Origin: Boswellia sacra | Taxonomy: Eukaryota; Streptophyta; Magnoliopsida; Sapindales; Burseraceae | Direction of reading: 5' to 3' | DNA: 64,000 nucleotides | Assembly (NCBI GenBank): GCA_013180625.2 | Contig: SNVD02001388.1 | Span: 82,618-146,617, forward strand | Shown: positions 33,543 to 45,427 of the stretch, piece by piece | Position numbering within the stretch: the first letter of the stretch is position 1 | How the letters are laid out: every line of letters starts with the position of its first letter | Translations under genes and position numbers: made by a program | The notes under the pieces: model-generated | Told to the model about the DNA's origin: nothing | Database searches by the model: none | Seen by the model: the letters and a program-made list of their open reading frames with translations, nothing else

Positions 33543-34580
33543 ATGAGCCAACATACAGGCAGACCTCGCACTATAGCCAGGGGCGGACTGAACCAAACTG
33601 CAAATTCTCCACCACCACCTGAAGGTGAAGGGGAAAATGAACATAGTCGTGGAGAGGAAAGACAGTCAAATGCGAGAGGAAATGAGAATAGGAATCACCG
33701 TGACCCTCCTATCATTATACACTCAGTAGATGCACTAGCCCAGCTCGTTGCTACTGTTACTCAAAATCAAGGGCGTGTTAGGGAAGAGAATACTATTGAG
33801 CGGGTTAGGATGTTGGGTGGTCAAATCTTTGATGGTAATGTTGATCCTCCTAGTGCAGAGGCTTGGTTAAGCAAGCTAGAGCGTATCTTTGGAGTTATGG
33901 GGTGTATTGATGAGCAGAAGTTGCTTTTTGCTACATTTTTATTGGAGGGTGGAGCATACCACTGGTGGGAGTCAGTTCAGCGTCGTCATCCATCACAGGA
34001 AGTTCTTACTTGGGCTTTGTTCAAAAAGGAGTTCTTTGATCACTACTTTCCTGCTGTGTACAAAGATATCAATCGTAGTGAGTTCTTGAGACTGGTTCAA
34101 GGGTCCAGATCAGTGGAGGAGTATGAGAAGAAATTTTTAGCGCTCTCTAGATTTGCTCCTTCTATTGTGGCTGATGAGGAGGAAAGGTGTAAAAAGTTTG
34201 AAGAAGGATTACGTAGAGAAATCAGAGTTGTACTTGCTGCCAACAATTATGATGACTTTGGTAAGTTAGTCCAAGCTGCTATGAAAGTTGAGAGAAATTT
34301 GGGAGAGGCTAACCGAGCTGATTCAAGCTATAAACGTCAGCAGAGTTGGCCAGTTGATAGTACTAGCCACCGACCAAGCAAGAGAGGGGGCAGTTATTCA
34401 GCTTATTCTGATAGTTATAAGAGTACTCAGAGACAGGGTCCACCAGAGGGGCAAAAACAAAGTTCTAGACAGGGAGCTATGCAACAATCTGTGGGAAGTA
34501 ATTCTAGAGATCAGCGGATTAGTAGAAAGGGGAGCAGACAACATGATGACAGATCCAGAATGACTCAAGTGTGCTACTAG
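33543..34580 (+). CDS. gag: Tekay gag, copy 2, lacking its zinc knuckle
   Basis: 345 residues, nearly the same as the copy at 28951-29991, with one Pro fewer in the proline run and a handful of substitutions (for example Arg to Ile near residue 12, Tyr to His in the WESVQRR segment). It ends at the same TQVCY and TAG, so both copies share the same deletion end point. Confidence 0.85.
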   Translation: MSQHTGRPRTIARGGLNQTANSPPPPEGEGENEHSRGEERQSNARGNENRNHRDPPIIIHSVDALAQLVATVTQNQGRVREENTIERVRMLGGQIFDGNVDPPSAEAWLSKLERIFGVMGCIDEQKLLFATFLLEGGAYHWWESVQRRHPSQEVLTWALFKKEFFDHYFPAVYKDINRSEFLRLVQGSRSVEEYEKKFLALSRFAPSIVADEEERCKKFEEGLRREIRVVLAANNYDDFGKLVQAAMKVERNLGEANRADSSYKRQQSWPVDSTSHRPSKRGGSYSAYSDSYKSTQRQGPPEGQKQSSRQGAMQQSVGSNSRDQRISRKGSRQHDDRSRMTQVCY

Positions 34581-34725
34581 CCAATTTTCATGTTAGACCT
34601 ACTTTAATTAATAAAGTTAGAGATGCACAAATACAAGATCCTCAGTTAATGAAACTGATAGAAGAGGTGAAGAAAGGCTTACGATCAGATTTTGGCCTAG
34701 CTTACAAAAAGCTTTAGGCACAAAA
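34581..34725 (+). pseudogene. Remnant of RNase H-integrase linker, copy 2
   Basis: Same remnant and same deletion junction as in copy 1 (29992-30136). Confidence 0.7.
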
Positions 34726-35523
34726 TTGAATTTCAGCACAGCTTTTCACCCACAAACAGATGGTCAATCTGAGCGTACCATTCAAACTCTTGAAGATATG
34801 CTTAGAGCTTGTGTATTGGAGTTTAAAGGAAATTGGGATGTTTATTTGCCTCTAATAGAATTTGCTTATAATAATAGTTACCAATCCAGTATTGAAATGG
34901 CACCTTATGAGGCTCTATATGGAAGAAAATGTAGAACACCAAGATGTTGGGATGAAGTGGGTGAGAGAAGACTATTAGGACCAGAACTGGTACAGGATAC
35001 GAATGAAAAGATAGTTATTATTAGAAACAAGATGAAGGCAGCACAAGATCGACAGAAGAGTTATACTGATAAGCGTAGAAGAGATCTGGAGTTTCAGGTG
35101 GGAGATAAAGTAATTTTGAAGATATCTCCTTGGAAAGGTGTGCTTCGTTTTGGTAAACGTGGGAAACTAAGTCCACGTTATAATGGGCCTTACGAGATCA
35201 TAGAGCGTGTGGGCACAGTTGCTTACCGTTTAGCTTTGCCTCCAGAGTTGTCGAAATTACATAATGTGTTTCATGTCTCTATGCTCCGCAAGTACGTGTA
35301 TGATCCAAGCCATATCCTTCAACAGCAGCCAATTCAATTAAAAGAAGACTTGACTTTTGAAGAAGAACCATTAGAGATCATAGAATGGAAACAGCAAGTA
35401 CTTCGTGCCAAGACTATTCCCTTGGTTAAGGTATGGTGGCGAAATCACTCGAAGGAAGAAGGTACGTGGGAGCGAGAAGACGTTATGCGAGCTCAGTATC
35501 CACATCTCTTTCTCTCAGGTTAG
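34726..35523 (+). CDS. INT: Tekay integrase C-terminal half with chromodomain-like tail, copy 2
   Basis: 265 residues, differing from copy 1 at about ten positions (for example PLIEFAYNN for PLMEFAYNN, CRTPRCW for CRTPICW, VKVWWRN for VKIWWRN). The frame is intact but lacks the integrase N-terminus and first catalytic residues. Confidence 0.85.
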   Translation: MNFSTAFHPQTDGQSERTIQTLEDMLRACVLEFKGNWDVYLPLIEFAYNNSYQSSIEMAPYEALYGRKCRTPRCWDEVGERRLLGPELVQDTNEKIVIIRNKMKAAQDRQKSYTDKRRRDLEFQVGDKVILKISPWKGVLRFGKRGKLSPRYNGPYEIIERVGTVAYRLALPPELSKLHNVFHVSMLRKYVYDPSHILQQQPIQLKEDLTFEEEPLEIIEWKQQVLRAKTIPLVKVWWRNHSKEEGTWEREDVMRAQYPHLFLSG

Positions 35524-35563
35524 TAATTTCGAGGACGAAATTTTTTTTTAGGGGGGGTAGTAT
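35524..35563 (+). other. Tekay 3' leader and polypurine tract, copy 2
   Basis: Matches the copy 1 segment, with AGGGGGGGTAG at 35550-35560 before the LTR. Confidence 0.75.
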
Positions 35564-38030
35564 TGTAAAGCCCATTAGCAAAAGCCTAGCCCATCAATTA
35601 TCTTAGCCCAGCCCTTAAGTCATTTTTTTTCAATTTTTCATGCAATTATATAAAGCAATAATTAGGAATTATTAGAAACAAAAAAAGAAAAATCCAGAAG
35701 AGAAGACAGAGGGGGGGAACGTGAGACAAGGGGGGAGAAAGCAAGAGAAAATTTTGATTTTTTTCTAAGGAATTTGAAGATTTTAAGGTAATTTCTTCAT
35801 CTCTTCATTTAATTAGATTATATAATTTCAATCCTATCTCTAGATCAATATTAGGAGGAGGTTATTGATATTTGGAGATGTAATAGAGAGAGAAACTAGA
35901 GAGAGAAATGAGATTTCCATGCTTATTTAAGCTTCAATTTCTTGTATTTTGAAGGAATTGAAGTTTTGATGATAATTATGGGAAATTAGGGATTTTGTGA
36001 ACAGTACAAATTTCGAAAATTATAGCAGTCTGTTGGATTTGAATTTAATTCTGAAATTTATATATGTGAAAATAGACATCTTAAGGATTTGTTTAAAGTT
36101 AGATTCACTGAAAAATGTGGAGTATGCAATTTATTATGAATTTTCGAAGTTTACTGTTCACCACTAGAAATTCAGTTTTTCTGCAGAAAATCAGTATTGG
36201 GCAAGTTAATTAAGGTATCTAGAGGTCTTCGAAAATTATGAAATTTGGGATATGAGTTTGTATGTATGTCTAGTTTAAATCTGGAAAGTTTGGTGATTTT
36301 ATGAATTTAGTACAAATTTTCATGTATTTTGGAATAGGGAGAGGTCAGATTTGGAAGGGAATTTACAGAATTTATGTATCTGGAAAAATGAAGGATTTGA
36401 GGGACCAAATGAACACAGAATGCTATGCAATTTGATATGATATTAGGTATGTATGTGTAGAATACCTTTATAAAATATTAGACCATTTGGATGAGTGAAT
36501 TAATTATTAAAAATCGGAGAACCAGAATTGGTCAGTTTAAGAAGTGTGAAAATGGAAGTAATTAAGAGAATTAGTATGTTTTTGGTGAGATTGTGGTTTT
36601 GTGCAATTAAAGAACTTTATTTGGCTTTTCCTTTAGGTGAGACTACGGTTCCTAATCCATACCGGGATCCGATCGCGGAAGACGTTGCCACACAAGTTAA
36701 TCCACAAGATTGTGAGTGGGAAAAACATACATTTTTATCAATAATTGAATTATAATTTATAAATTTCTATTTTTATTATAATTGTTAGCGAAACTTTATT
36801 ATATTAGTAAACAGATATTCCTTTATTCTTTTATGAAGTATATTTCATGGTTTATCAAATTTTATCTATGTTGTTATTAGAAAGAATTGTTTAATGTTTT
36901 AGAGATTTAAAAGTACAGAATTGAATTTTTATGTTTTACTAAGCTAGTACCCAATTCATTCAGATAGTGAAATTATAGAGGTCTTTGGGACCCATTCAGG
37001 CACACATAGAGGTTTTGGGCCGTGTGATCTGGATGTTTAGCCCTTTGGGGGCAGCTCTGCGCATGCGTAGGATCAGTATAGAGATTTCTTGGCCTGAGCG
37101 ATCCTAGCCCCGCCAGGTCATGATCAGTCAGATTAGTTTGGGTACTTGATTAGTGAAACTGTAATGATTTAGAAATTTTAAAATGCGAAATGAGTTTTAC
37201 GGGAATTAGAACCTTAATACGGTTATCAAATTGAATTTTGAATACAATTGGAAATGCCTTAGAATATTTTTATATCAAAAATTTGATTTTTGTGAAAGGC
37301 ATATGGATTATTTAAAGATTAGCTCGTTCTTGTATCTTTTAGAAGCAGTTTTCTAATCAATGTTAGTAAAGCAGAATTTTTAGTTAATTACTTGTTATGA
37401 TGTATTATTTTATCTTATGCAAATTTTTATCTATTTTAATGACTCTATCCCACTCACTGAGTTTATACTCACCCTATTTTTTTTTAAAACCATTTTTCCC
37501 AGAAGATTGCAGTGTTCAGTCAGAACGCCAATAGCTACCTGAGGTTGGCCATTTGATGATGTTTTGAGAGCTTTCTTTTTTTATATCTTATTGTATTATC
37601 GTAGATGGTTTTCTTGCATATGTAAATATTTGATATCGTATATGTATCAAAGATTTGTTTTAGTTTCTTTCAGACATTTTTTGTTTATTCAATCATGTTT
37701 GAGTTTTTAAACTTATATTTAAAATTTTGGTTGTAAACTTTTTGAATCGAAATTAATCATATTTGAGGCCGGAGGCCATATTTTCTTCTAACGACTGTTT
37801 TGGAGATACAATTATTTTAATAGATGGACTTAAGGTCCCGAAAAGGAAGTTAGTGGTTATATAAATATTTTGGAAGTGTTGAATTTTGTGTACTTGGCAG
37901 GGGGATTAGTCTAAAATACAGGGGAAACTCTGCCAAATTTTTCATAAATTAGCATATTTTAAAAAGTCAGATTTTTTTAGTACAGTTTTAGGCACGATTC
38001 GCCCGTGTTAGCTAGGGGCGGGTCGTGTCA
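35564..38030 (+). repeat. Tekay LTR copy 3
   Basis: 2467 bp, ends GTGTCA directly before the CAAAT duplication. Confidence 0.95.
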
Positions 38031-38220
38031 CAAATTGTTGCCTACTAGATTGTTAATTGGTCTTTTCGCTCTTTTCTTTTCTAAAATAACTATGGTGGTA
38101 GCTTTTGGTGCTGCCGTCTTTCTTACACTTGTATGGGGATTTAGTTTTGCTTCTATTCTTCTTCTTGTTCTTTTCTCAATTCCAGCCACTCTTTTTGCTA
38201 GCTCTGAATTCCCCTCCTAA
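38031..38220 (+). pseudogene. Ankyrin/PGG pseudogene, part 2 (end of last exon)
   Basis: After the CAAAT duplication (38031-38035) the interrupted exon resumes with LLPTRLLIGLFALFFSK, then hydrophobic segments MVVAFGAAVFLTLVWGF and FASILLLVLFSIPATLF, the third and fourth membrane helices of the PGG domain. It ends SSEFPS and TAA at 38218-38220. Together with part 1 it forms the four-helix C-terminus usual in this family. Confidence 0.85.
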
Positions 38221-40668
38221 TGTCAATCAGTCACACATATGGAGGCAACATTTTTAACAAGCAAATAAATGTCAAAGAAAAAGGTAAAATCTATTGACAA
38301 AAAAATTTGGCAACTTTTTGGGACGTAATTTAAGCTTTTTTTTTTTTTTGTGATGTATTTTGTGTACTCTTTTGCATAATTGTTTATGTAATGTTGTCTG
38401 GCTTTTCTTTGATTATTTTAAATATTATGCGAGTTCGTTAAGTTTTCTAATTGCTTTCACTATCAAATTTCATACTTTTTTTAATGTATTTTCTTACATC
38501 ATGGCTTTCTTTGAAGAAACACTGTGAAGATAATGGCAGTCAGAGCAATCATTGTGAATTAAATAATAAATATATTGTTATACAGGGATAAAATATATCA
38601 CAGGAAAAAAAAAAGGTTGTAACCTAATTAGATGCCTTTTTGTTGAAATTTTGTTTCTTATTTTCTATCCAAATCTTCTACCCTGGAGAGCTATGGTTTA
38701 TTTTTTTCAAATTAATTAAGACTTTAAGCAATGCGTTATAGTTAAAAGAAAGAAGAAAATAATTGATTTAATCTTGAAATGTAAAGTGATATATGAGATT
38801 TTTAAGAAATGAGGTAAAAAGAGGAGGAGAGGATCTTAATCTAGTTTAAATATGGATCAACAAAACTGAAAAAAAAAAGTGCGTAAAGCACAGAAAATTA
38901 ATGTGAGAGTGAGATAAGCAATGACTATTGAGTACATTAAGTATGTACTTTATGTATTAGACTAATTATAGGCAGTTCTATCAATTATAACTTTTCTCTG
39001 CATTATAATTATTGTACATTGTAAGAATTAAAAGATCTTTCTAGTTAATTATAGTTTTATATAAAAAATTTTAACCGTTGTCTTGATCTATTATTTAACC
39101 CAGTTAATTAAGGGTTTAAATATTTGTGGTTTTACAACATTGAATGCAGTTTGTAAACACATTTACGATAGATTAGTGATATAGAACGTCAAACTAGCTA
39201 GTAATACAAAGTGTTTGGTATTCGCCAAAAATTTATGTATAAATTCAAGAACAATATTAGTATTACAAATTTTATATATAAATTATTGCATATAAACCGT
39301 TGTATCATAAGATAATTTAAGTAATCAATATATAAAATCAATTCATTTAATAAAAAGTAATGATGTATAAATAAATAAGTCATATCATATTAGTTTGTAT
39401 ATAAAATTTATAAATGTATCACTATTCTTAATTCGATTAATTCTACGAATCCATTATTCACTCTGTTTACAATATTTTATGTACAACACGACAAGACTAT
39501 GTTTAATTTTAGAAAAATGTGTTCTATGTAATTAGTTCCGTTACTGGGCCGTGCTGGACAAGTAACAAAATGTATTGATTATTCTTCCATATACTAACCA
39601 ATTGTGTCAGCTGGCATGACTTGCAGATGTTTCAAGAGGCCTTCACCAAGGTTTGGGTTTTGGGTCATATTAATTTGTAAGTTTTAGCAACGAAAATTTC
39701 GAAATAATAAAAATAATGAAGTAACATCAGTTCCCTCGAAAACTTCCAAAACTAAATATTCCATCTAAAGTTCATGAAGGGATGAATGATCTTGAGCATA
39801 CTTAATTAAAAATATATTACAAGGAAAATCACTAATTAACTAAATAAATAACTTACATCTTTCTAAAGTTAATTAAAGTATGAGAGTTTCAACATAGAAG
39901 AGATTTCCATACATGAAAAGGAGGAAAAGTTAGTTAATTAATTAATTAGGAAATTAATCATCATTGTCTGTAAAGTATAAATAGAATCTTCTATGTCCCA
40001 TTCTGGAGAGCTAAACTTTTGGACTTACCTTACAATAAGTTTCTTACCAATTACGCCCCTAAATTTAACTTGTTCTTTAATGCGGATGGGTTCGCACTTT
40101 ACCATAAAGCTTGAGAGGACAAATTTAATTTGTAATTAAAAATTGAGTAAAATGTAAAGTGAAAATTCTGTGTTGTTAATTTAAACTAGTTTATTGAATA
40201 CTTTATTGAAAGAGAATGAGGATGAGAGAATGACAGTTTTCTTAACTTGATTCCTCATCCAGGCATAAGATTTCTCCAATAAGTACTTCTGAATTTCTCT
40301 TCTCATCAACCATTAGGGCATGTGGAAAAATCAAAATTGTAAAAGGGAAAATTTACCTTTTTCCTTATTAGCCTATATTTGCACTAATTAAGTTTTGGAT
40401 GTCATTTATTATACAACAAAGAAATAATTAAGTTTAGAGAAATTACAACAACACAGCTTAGCATCTCAAAAAATCTGTTATGGGAATTATACAACTTTGC
40501 ACGTGCCAATCTTTTTCTCTTTTTGGATTTTATAATTATATATCTTTGTTTTTGCTGTTATCTTATTATTTCACATTTTATTGGTAATATGGTTATACTA
40601 GGCGCTATGACTTTATATGTGTCCAACATATCTAGTTTTTATTTTTATTTTTTTATTGGTTAATTAAT
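38221..40668. other. Intergenic region after the ankyrin pseudogene
   Basis: AT-rich DNA, including the likely 3' untranslated region of the pseudogene. Open frames here are short and without recognised motifs. TTAATTAAT at 40660-40668 may be a target duplication of the next element. Confidence 0.5.
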
Positions 40669-42329
40669 GAGGTTAGACCTAATTCAGGTTTTGTCCTTAG
40701 ATTTTCAGAATTATTGGTTCGCCTTTTAAGGTTTTATTTCACTATCAACTTTAACGGATGTTGACCATATCATATAACAAATAAACAAAAATGCTACTTA
40801 AATAATAAATTAAATTTATAAAACAAAAAAAAACAAATTTATAACACAAAAATATAGAAAAAAAATAGCAGATGAAGATGGACTTGCCTCCTCTTCTCTT
40901 CCTCCTCATGCTCACGCTCACCCTCCATTCCTTTGCCTCATCCTCTCTCTCCTCTCCATCTCTCTGCCGTCAACACCACCCTCTCCGCCACCTCCTCTCC
41001 CTCTCTTCTCTGCATTCTTGGTCGCTACCTCACTCCTGCCTTAGCTTTGTTAGCCGCCGTCTTTCCTCGTCACTTAGGCACCTAGGGTTTCGGATTTGGG
41101 CGAATTTCTTGGGCATTAACATCAATCTTCTTGTTTATAATCTAGGATTTGTTCCAATTTCAGATTCAAGACAAGTCAAAGTAACCCAAGACAAATCTCA
41201 AAATCAATCTTCTTCTCTGTGTTGAAGCTCTGTTTAATGGGGTGAATTTCTTTGTGTTTTTCATTTTTTTTCATTGTTGTTAGTTAATGTAGAGATAGAC
41301 CTTGTTGGTAGATTTGCAGGAGAATAAATAAACAGTTTTAGGATTTGATATAGTTTTTGTAGTTTTGATAACCCATTTTGCTGAACTGTGAATCTGCATT
41401 AGAGTAGTTTGCAATTCTTGATTGGTTTTAACCATTTTATCTTTGTTTTTTTTTTTATATGTAATTTTGCATAGTTTAGTTTGTGGGGTTTGGAATATGA
41501 ATTATCTTTGTAGTTTCAGCAAACCCCTTGGGTGGTTTGTAGTTTAGATTGTATTTTAGTGTTGGACTTAATTTGGAGGTAAAGTGATCACAAATTGTTT
41601 GAGCTTTTGATTGGGTTAGAAGGGAAATAAAGCAGAATTTTGAGGAAAGTAAGAGGTTTTAGCATCCCCAGTATAGTTTGGATACGAAAATGAGCGTAAT
41701 TTCAGGTGTGATTTCAAGGCAAGTTTTGCCTGCGTGCATGCTGTAGCCTTTTGTTTCTTCTGTAGAGAACAATGGTGGTTCAAACTCCAAACTTGAGCAG
41801 AAGAAGGAGAGAGTTCGAAAGAAAGAAAAGAACTAAAAGCCAAGGGAATGGTGGAAAGAAGAGTTCTGCAAAGAACTGACTAAAAAGAAGAAGAAAAAAA
41901 GAGGTTTCAATTCGAGCAATCAAGGTGGTGAAATGTGGTTGCAAAAAGATGAGGAACAGTAGAAAGAGAAGAATTCTAGGATTTGATTTTGGAAAGAAGA
42001 ATTCTAGCGATGGAGTTGTTATTAAAAGAAAGAGAAGAATTCTGGGATTTGATTTTGGGTGAGTGTCTGAGATGGAGTTACGATGAATTTTAATTATATT
42101 AGTTAATTTAATTACTATTAATATTTAATTTAAATTTAAACCAAAATTTTAGAAATTTCATAAAATGATTTCTTTTTAATTTCAAATTCGTTGTAATGTA
42201 AGATTACGAAATTACCCCTCTAACGGTTTAAGTTAATGGTGAAATGAAACCTCAAGAGATGAACTCGTATTTTTGAAAATCCATGGATGAAAAATTAGAC
42301 CTAACCTCAAGGGCAAATATAATAATCCC
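40669..42329. mobile_element. Probable non-autonomous Mutator-like element
   Basis: The left segment 40669-40760 (GAGGTTAGACCTAATT start, later TTATTTCACTATCAACTTTAAC) and the reverse complement of 42215-42329 (GAGGTTAGGTCTAATT, later TCATTTCACCATTAACTTAA) are similar, giving inverted repeats of roughly 90 bp at maybe two-thirds identity. TTAATTAAT occurs on both sides, the 9-bp length typical of Mutator. The right end has 21 more bases (GGGATTATTATATTTGCCC on the reverse strand) with no left counterpart, and the duplication is low-complexity, so limits are tentative. A Ser/Leu-rich frame at 40872-41225 is not recognised. Confidence 0.5.
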
Positions 42330-42760
42330 TTAATTAATTTTCTTTAAATATTCTGCTTAGAAAAAGAGAGTTTAATTATTTAAAAAATAAATAAAAGTGT
42401 TAAGACTGTACATTTAAGTAAACTATGAATAAAATTTGTTCGAAATATAAACAAATAAATGGAATGAGGGTTTTGCTTCATCTAAAATATCATGCTTTGG
42501 CCTGCTTAAAATGGTCTAAGTTAAATTGTTACCTTGAACAAGTACAAATAAATAAATAAAAATAAAACAAAAAGATCAAGTTCTCGCAGTACTAATCTGG
42601 TATAAGTTGCTAACAATATTGAAGTATTCATGTTATTAGTCTCACGTCCATATAAGAAAATCTATATATCTATTCAACTCATGTCACCAATTAATTACTT
42701 CTCATTGTACATATTATCAGTTTTATATATTCAATATTGTTACATAATCACTCTTCTAAA
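42330..42760. other. Intergenic DNA
   Basis: AT-rich, no gene recognised. CTAAA at 42756-42760 is the target duplication of the next element. Confidence 0.5.
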
Positions 42761-43096
42761 TTTTGAGAAATCCCACTTTGAATAGTTGTAAGTGGAGGTT
42801 TTGAGTTATAAAGAGAATTTTTCTCTCCACGCAAAATGTTAGTATCTTAGATTGAACACCTAGTTCCTAACAATGGTATCAAAGCCAAACTCATGAACTG
42901 TTAATGTGAGGATTCGAGTTTTGGATAAAGACTGTTTGAGGAGGTAAAGTGACCACACCATGTGTCTCGTTTGAGAGGGGGATTATTGAGAAGTTCTAAA
43001 TTGAATAGTTATAAGGAGAGGTCATAGGTTATAAAGAGGATTGATCCATTCACCCAAAAGGCCAGTTTTTTGGATTGGATGCCTGGTTCCTTAGTG
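42761..43096 (+). mobile_element. TRIM (terminal-repeat retrotransposon in miniature)
   Basis: Two direct repeats of about 112 bp lie at 42761-42872 and 42983-43096. Both share the order GAGAA, TTGAATAGTT, GGTTATAAAGAG-type text, GATTG and CCTNGTTCCT. A primer site TGGTATCAAAGCC (42874-42886, one base off the Met primer consensus) follows the first, and a purine tract GAGAGGGGGA (42973-42982) precedes the second. CTAAA flanks both sides (42756-42760 and 43097-43101). There is no coding capacity. Confidence 0.8.
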
Positions 43097-43515
43097 CTAA
43101 ATAGTCTTTAATTTATTCAAGATTATAATGAACTTTCACTATCAATTCCATATTCAAGAAAAATCACATTGTTGATCACTTAAAACCATGAATCACGAGG
43201 TAAGAGAACGTTAAAAAAGAAATAGAAAGGAAAAGAATAAATAATGAAGGATAGTGAGAAACTTGTTCGCTATTTCAATGGCCACAATTTATTATTACAT
43301 TAACATATATACATACATCTTGAGCTAGTGTTACATGCATAATTCGCAGCAAACTCGATCGTCTGCAGAATTCCTGCAGGAAAATTCAAGTCGCAATTAA
43401 TTTCCTTTAAATTTTTTCAGCTTATTAAAAAATTAATTAAAATCTTCTCTTCAGTTAATTTTCACTGAAGAAAGATTAACATTATTAACATTAATGTTCT
43501 TTTCTTAGCAAAAGC
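43097..43515. other. Upstream region of the second ankyrin-family gene
   Basis: Starts with the TRIM duplication. AT-rich, possibly containing the promoter. No clear TATA box chosen. Confidence 0.4.
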
Positions 43516-45179
43516 ATGGCTGTGGCAGACTTTGCTTCTGGCTGTATTGCTATTGAAAAACTTATGGAAGATACCTATGAGAACTGGAAGGCTTGCTTGA
43601 CAAACTATTTTATCTCGGAAGGCCTTTGGGATGTTGTCACTGGAAAGGAAGCTAAACCAACCAATGAATCTTCACCCGAGTACTTTAAGGCCTGGAATAG
43701 GAAGAATGCCAAGGCTTTGCACGCAATTCTGGTCTCTTGTGAGCAAGGGACAATGTCAAAGCACCGCATTGATTCGGCTAAAGATGAATGGGTCGTTTGG
43801 CTAACAACGTTCAACACCCACTTGTGAGAAATAGAAATTCTTTGTTTCAAGAGGTGAAATTTATTTATTTAGGGGGCTGAAGTCAATACATAGTTTGAAC
43901 ATTTATATATCCATTAATTAATATATCATATTATGAATATTGTTGAAATTGACAGAAAATGCCTTCAAATACCGTCCGGTGTATAACGCTGTTGAAAAAG
44001 GTAATTGGGAGGAGATACAACGTTTTCTTCGTAGCCAACACGAGGCTACGAGGGAAAGGATTACAATGATTGGTGACACTATTATTCAAGTTGCCGTTAT
44101 TGCTAATCAAACCAAGATTCTCAAGAAGTAATTGGCCAAGTCAGAAGTAGAAGACTTGAAAGAGAAAAATTATATGGGCTATACGGCATTTGCGATTTCT
44201 GCTATTAATGGATCCAAAGCAATGGTAGAGGCAATGCTGGAAAAGGACGCCTATTTGGTTGAGTTGAGGGATGACCATGGTCTGCTCCCGGTTGTCTTAG
44301 CGTCCATTTATAGCTCGGTAGCCATGGTGCGCTATCTTTATACTAAGACTCCCATTGAGATGCTGAGCAGAATCCTGACGGGGCCGGCATTAATAAAATG
44401 GTGGCACACTTCTCAATTGTCTGATCAATGATGAGATTTATGGTGAGTTTAGACAGCCATAAGTCTCTTTAATTTGTTGAAAATTAATTATTTTAGTTCT
44501 AACAGTGTATTACTGTAGATTTGGCTTTGAAACTGCTGGAAAAGTACCCATTTCTTTGTTTTAAGTAGGATTGTTACAAGAACGTTACCCTCAGATTGTT
44601 GGCACAAAAGACTTCTGCATTCCCAAGTGGTAATAAGTATGGCTTTTGGAAACAATTGTTATACTCATGTGAGTATCGCACATACACTCCTTTAATTTCT
44701 TAAAGTTATATATTAAGAAAAAGTGGACTAGATTAGATTACTTTGCACATAATTTCTCACACAGGTAATGGAATAATGTGGCTTGGAGATCGATTGTATT
44801 GTAATGTTAAGTCAATTAATAATCCATTTAGAATAAGGATTTGGGATAAATTAAAGTTGGGAAAGGATTGAATTACTTATCCTTATTTTTACCCAAAGTA
44901 ACTATTTACAAATTGTTAGGTACCTATACCAAAGAACTTTAAACGACAAAAACTAGAAGGCATTAAAAGGATATTAATTGATAAAATGACTGAAACTCAA
45001 TGTTACAATGATTACTTTCTTCATCCTTCTTTTTCTTTTTGTCCTTGTTGCAAGGTGTAAGTGTAAAACTTGAAATGAGGAACTATGGTGATGAGACTTC
45101 TGATCAAGAATCAAGTAACGAGGGAAGCATTATTAAATGGTGTCACACAAAGCAAATAAAGAAGAATATATTTGGACGA
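43516..45179 (+). pseudogene. Second ankyrin-family gene, 5' half (DUF4219-like N-terminus)
   Basis: Exon 1 (43516 to about 43823) starts MAVADFASGCIAIEKLMEDT and YENWKACLTNYFISEGLWDV, resembling the gag-derived DUF4219/UBN2 region found at the N-terminus of some plant ankyrin-PGG proteins. Exon 2 (about 43956-44442) has VYNAVEKGNWEEIQRFL, then GYTAFAISAINGSKAMVEAM and HGLLPVVLASIYSSVAMVRY, which are ankyrin repeats. Exon 3 (44519-44668) has LALKLLEKYPFLCFK and LRLLAQKTSAFPSG. Exon 4 (45055 to about 45179) has VKLEMRNYGDETSDQESSNE. A TAA near 44129, a frameshift near 44400 and a TAA-type break in exon 3 show decay. A CACTA element sits in the next intron. The PGG end is outside the window or lost. 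Confidence 0.75.
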
Positions 45180-45427
45180 TGTATGATCTTTTCCTCTCTT
45201 TCTTAATTTACTGTTAAGACACCGTTTAATCTAAAAGCTTAATTAAACTATCAAATTATAGAATAATTATATTAACTCATCTGGAACTCCTATTCACTTT
45301 TAATGTGGGCTAGGCCCATTTAGTTTAAACCATGAATTAGAACATGTCATCACATAAATACGTCATGAAGAATATTTGCTAGTTATAAGCTTTGGGTCAC
45401 TGACGTTACCATGTAAATACCTTCCGG
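45180..45427. other. Intron of the second ankyrin-family gene
   Basis: AT-rich, ends at the CACTA left terminus. The three bases before it are CGG. Confidence 0.5.

Larger units (their letters stand above)
26376..38030 (+). mobile_element. Tandem three-LTR array of an internally deleted Tekay/Del-type chromovirus
   Basis: The order is LTR (26376-28845), internal (28846-30974), LTR (30975-33437), internal (33438-35563), LTR (35564-38030). A 5-bp duplication CAAAT flanks the whole array (26371-26375 and 38031-38035), and no separate duplication surrounds the middle LTR. The copies differ at few positions, so it is young. Each internal region of about 2.13 kb encodes gag and the end of integrase with a chromodomain-like tail. 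Protease, RT, RNase H and most of integrase are missing. The long LTRs, Met primer site and integrase C-terminus fit the Tekay/Del lineage of Ty3/gypsy. Confidence 0.92.

Noticed and set aside
39198..39383. Minus-strand frame in the intergenic region
   Set aside because: AT-rich composition, Leu/Ile/Tyr/Asn bias and no motifs; chance frame.
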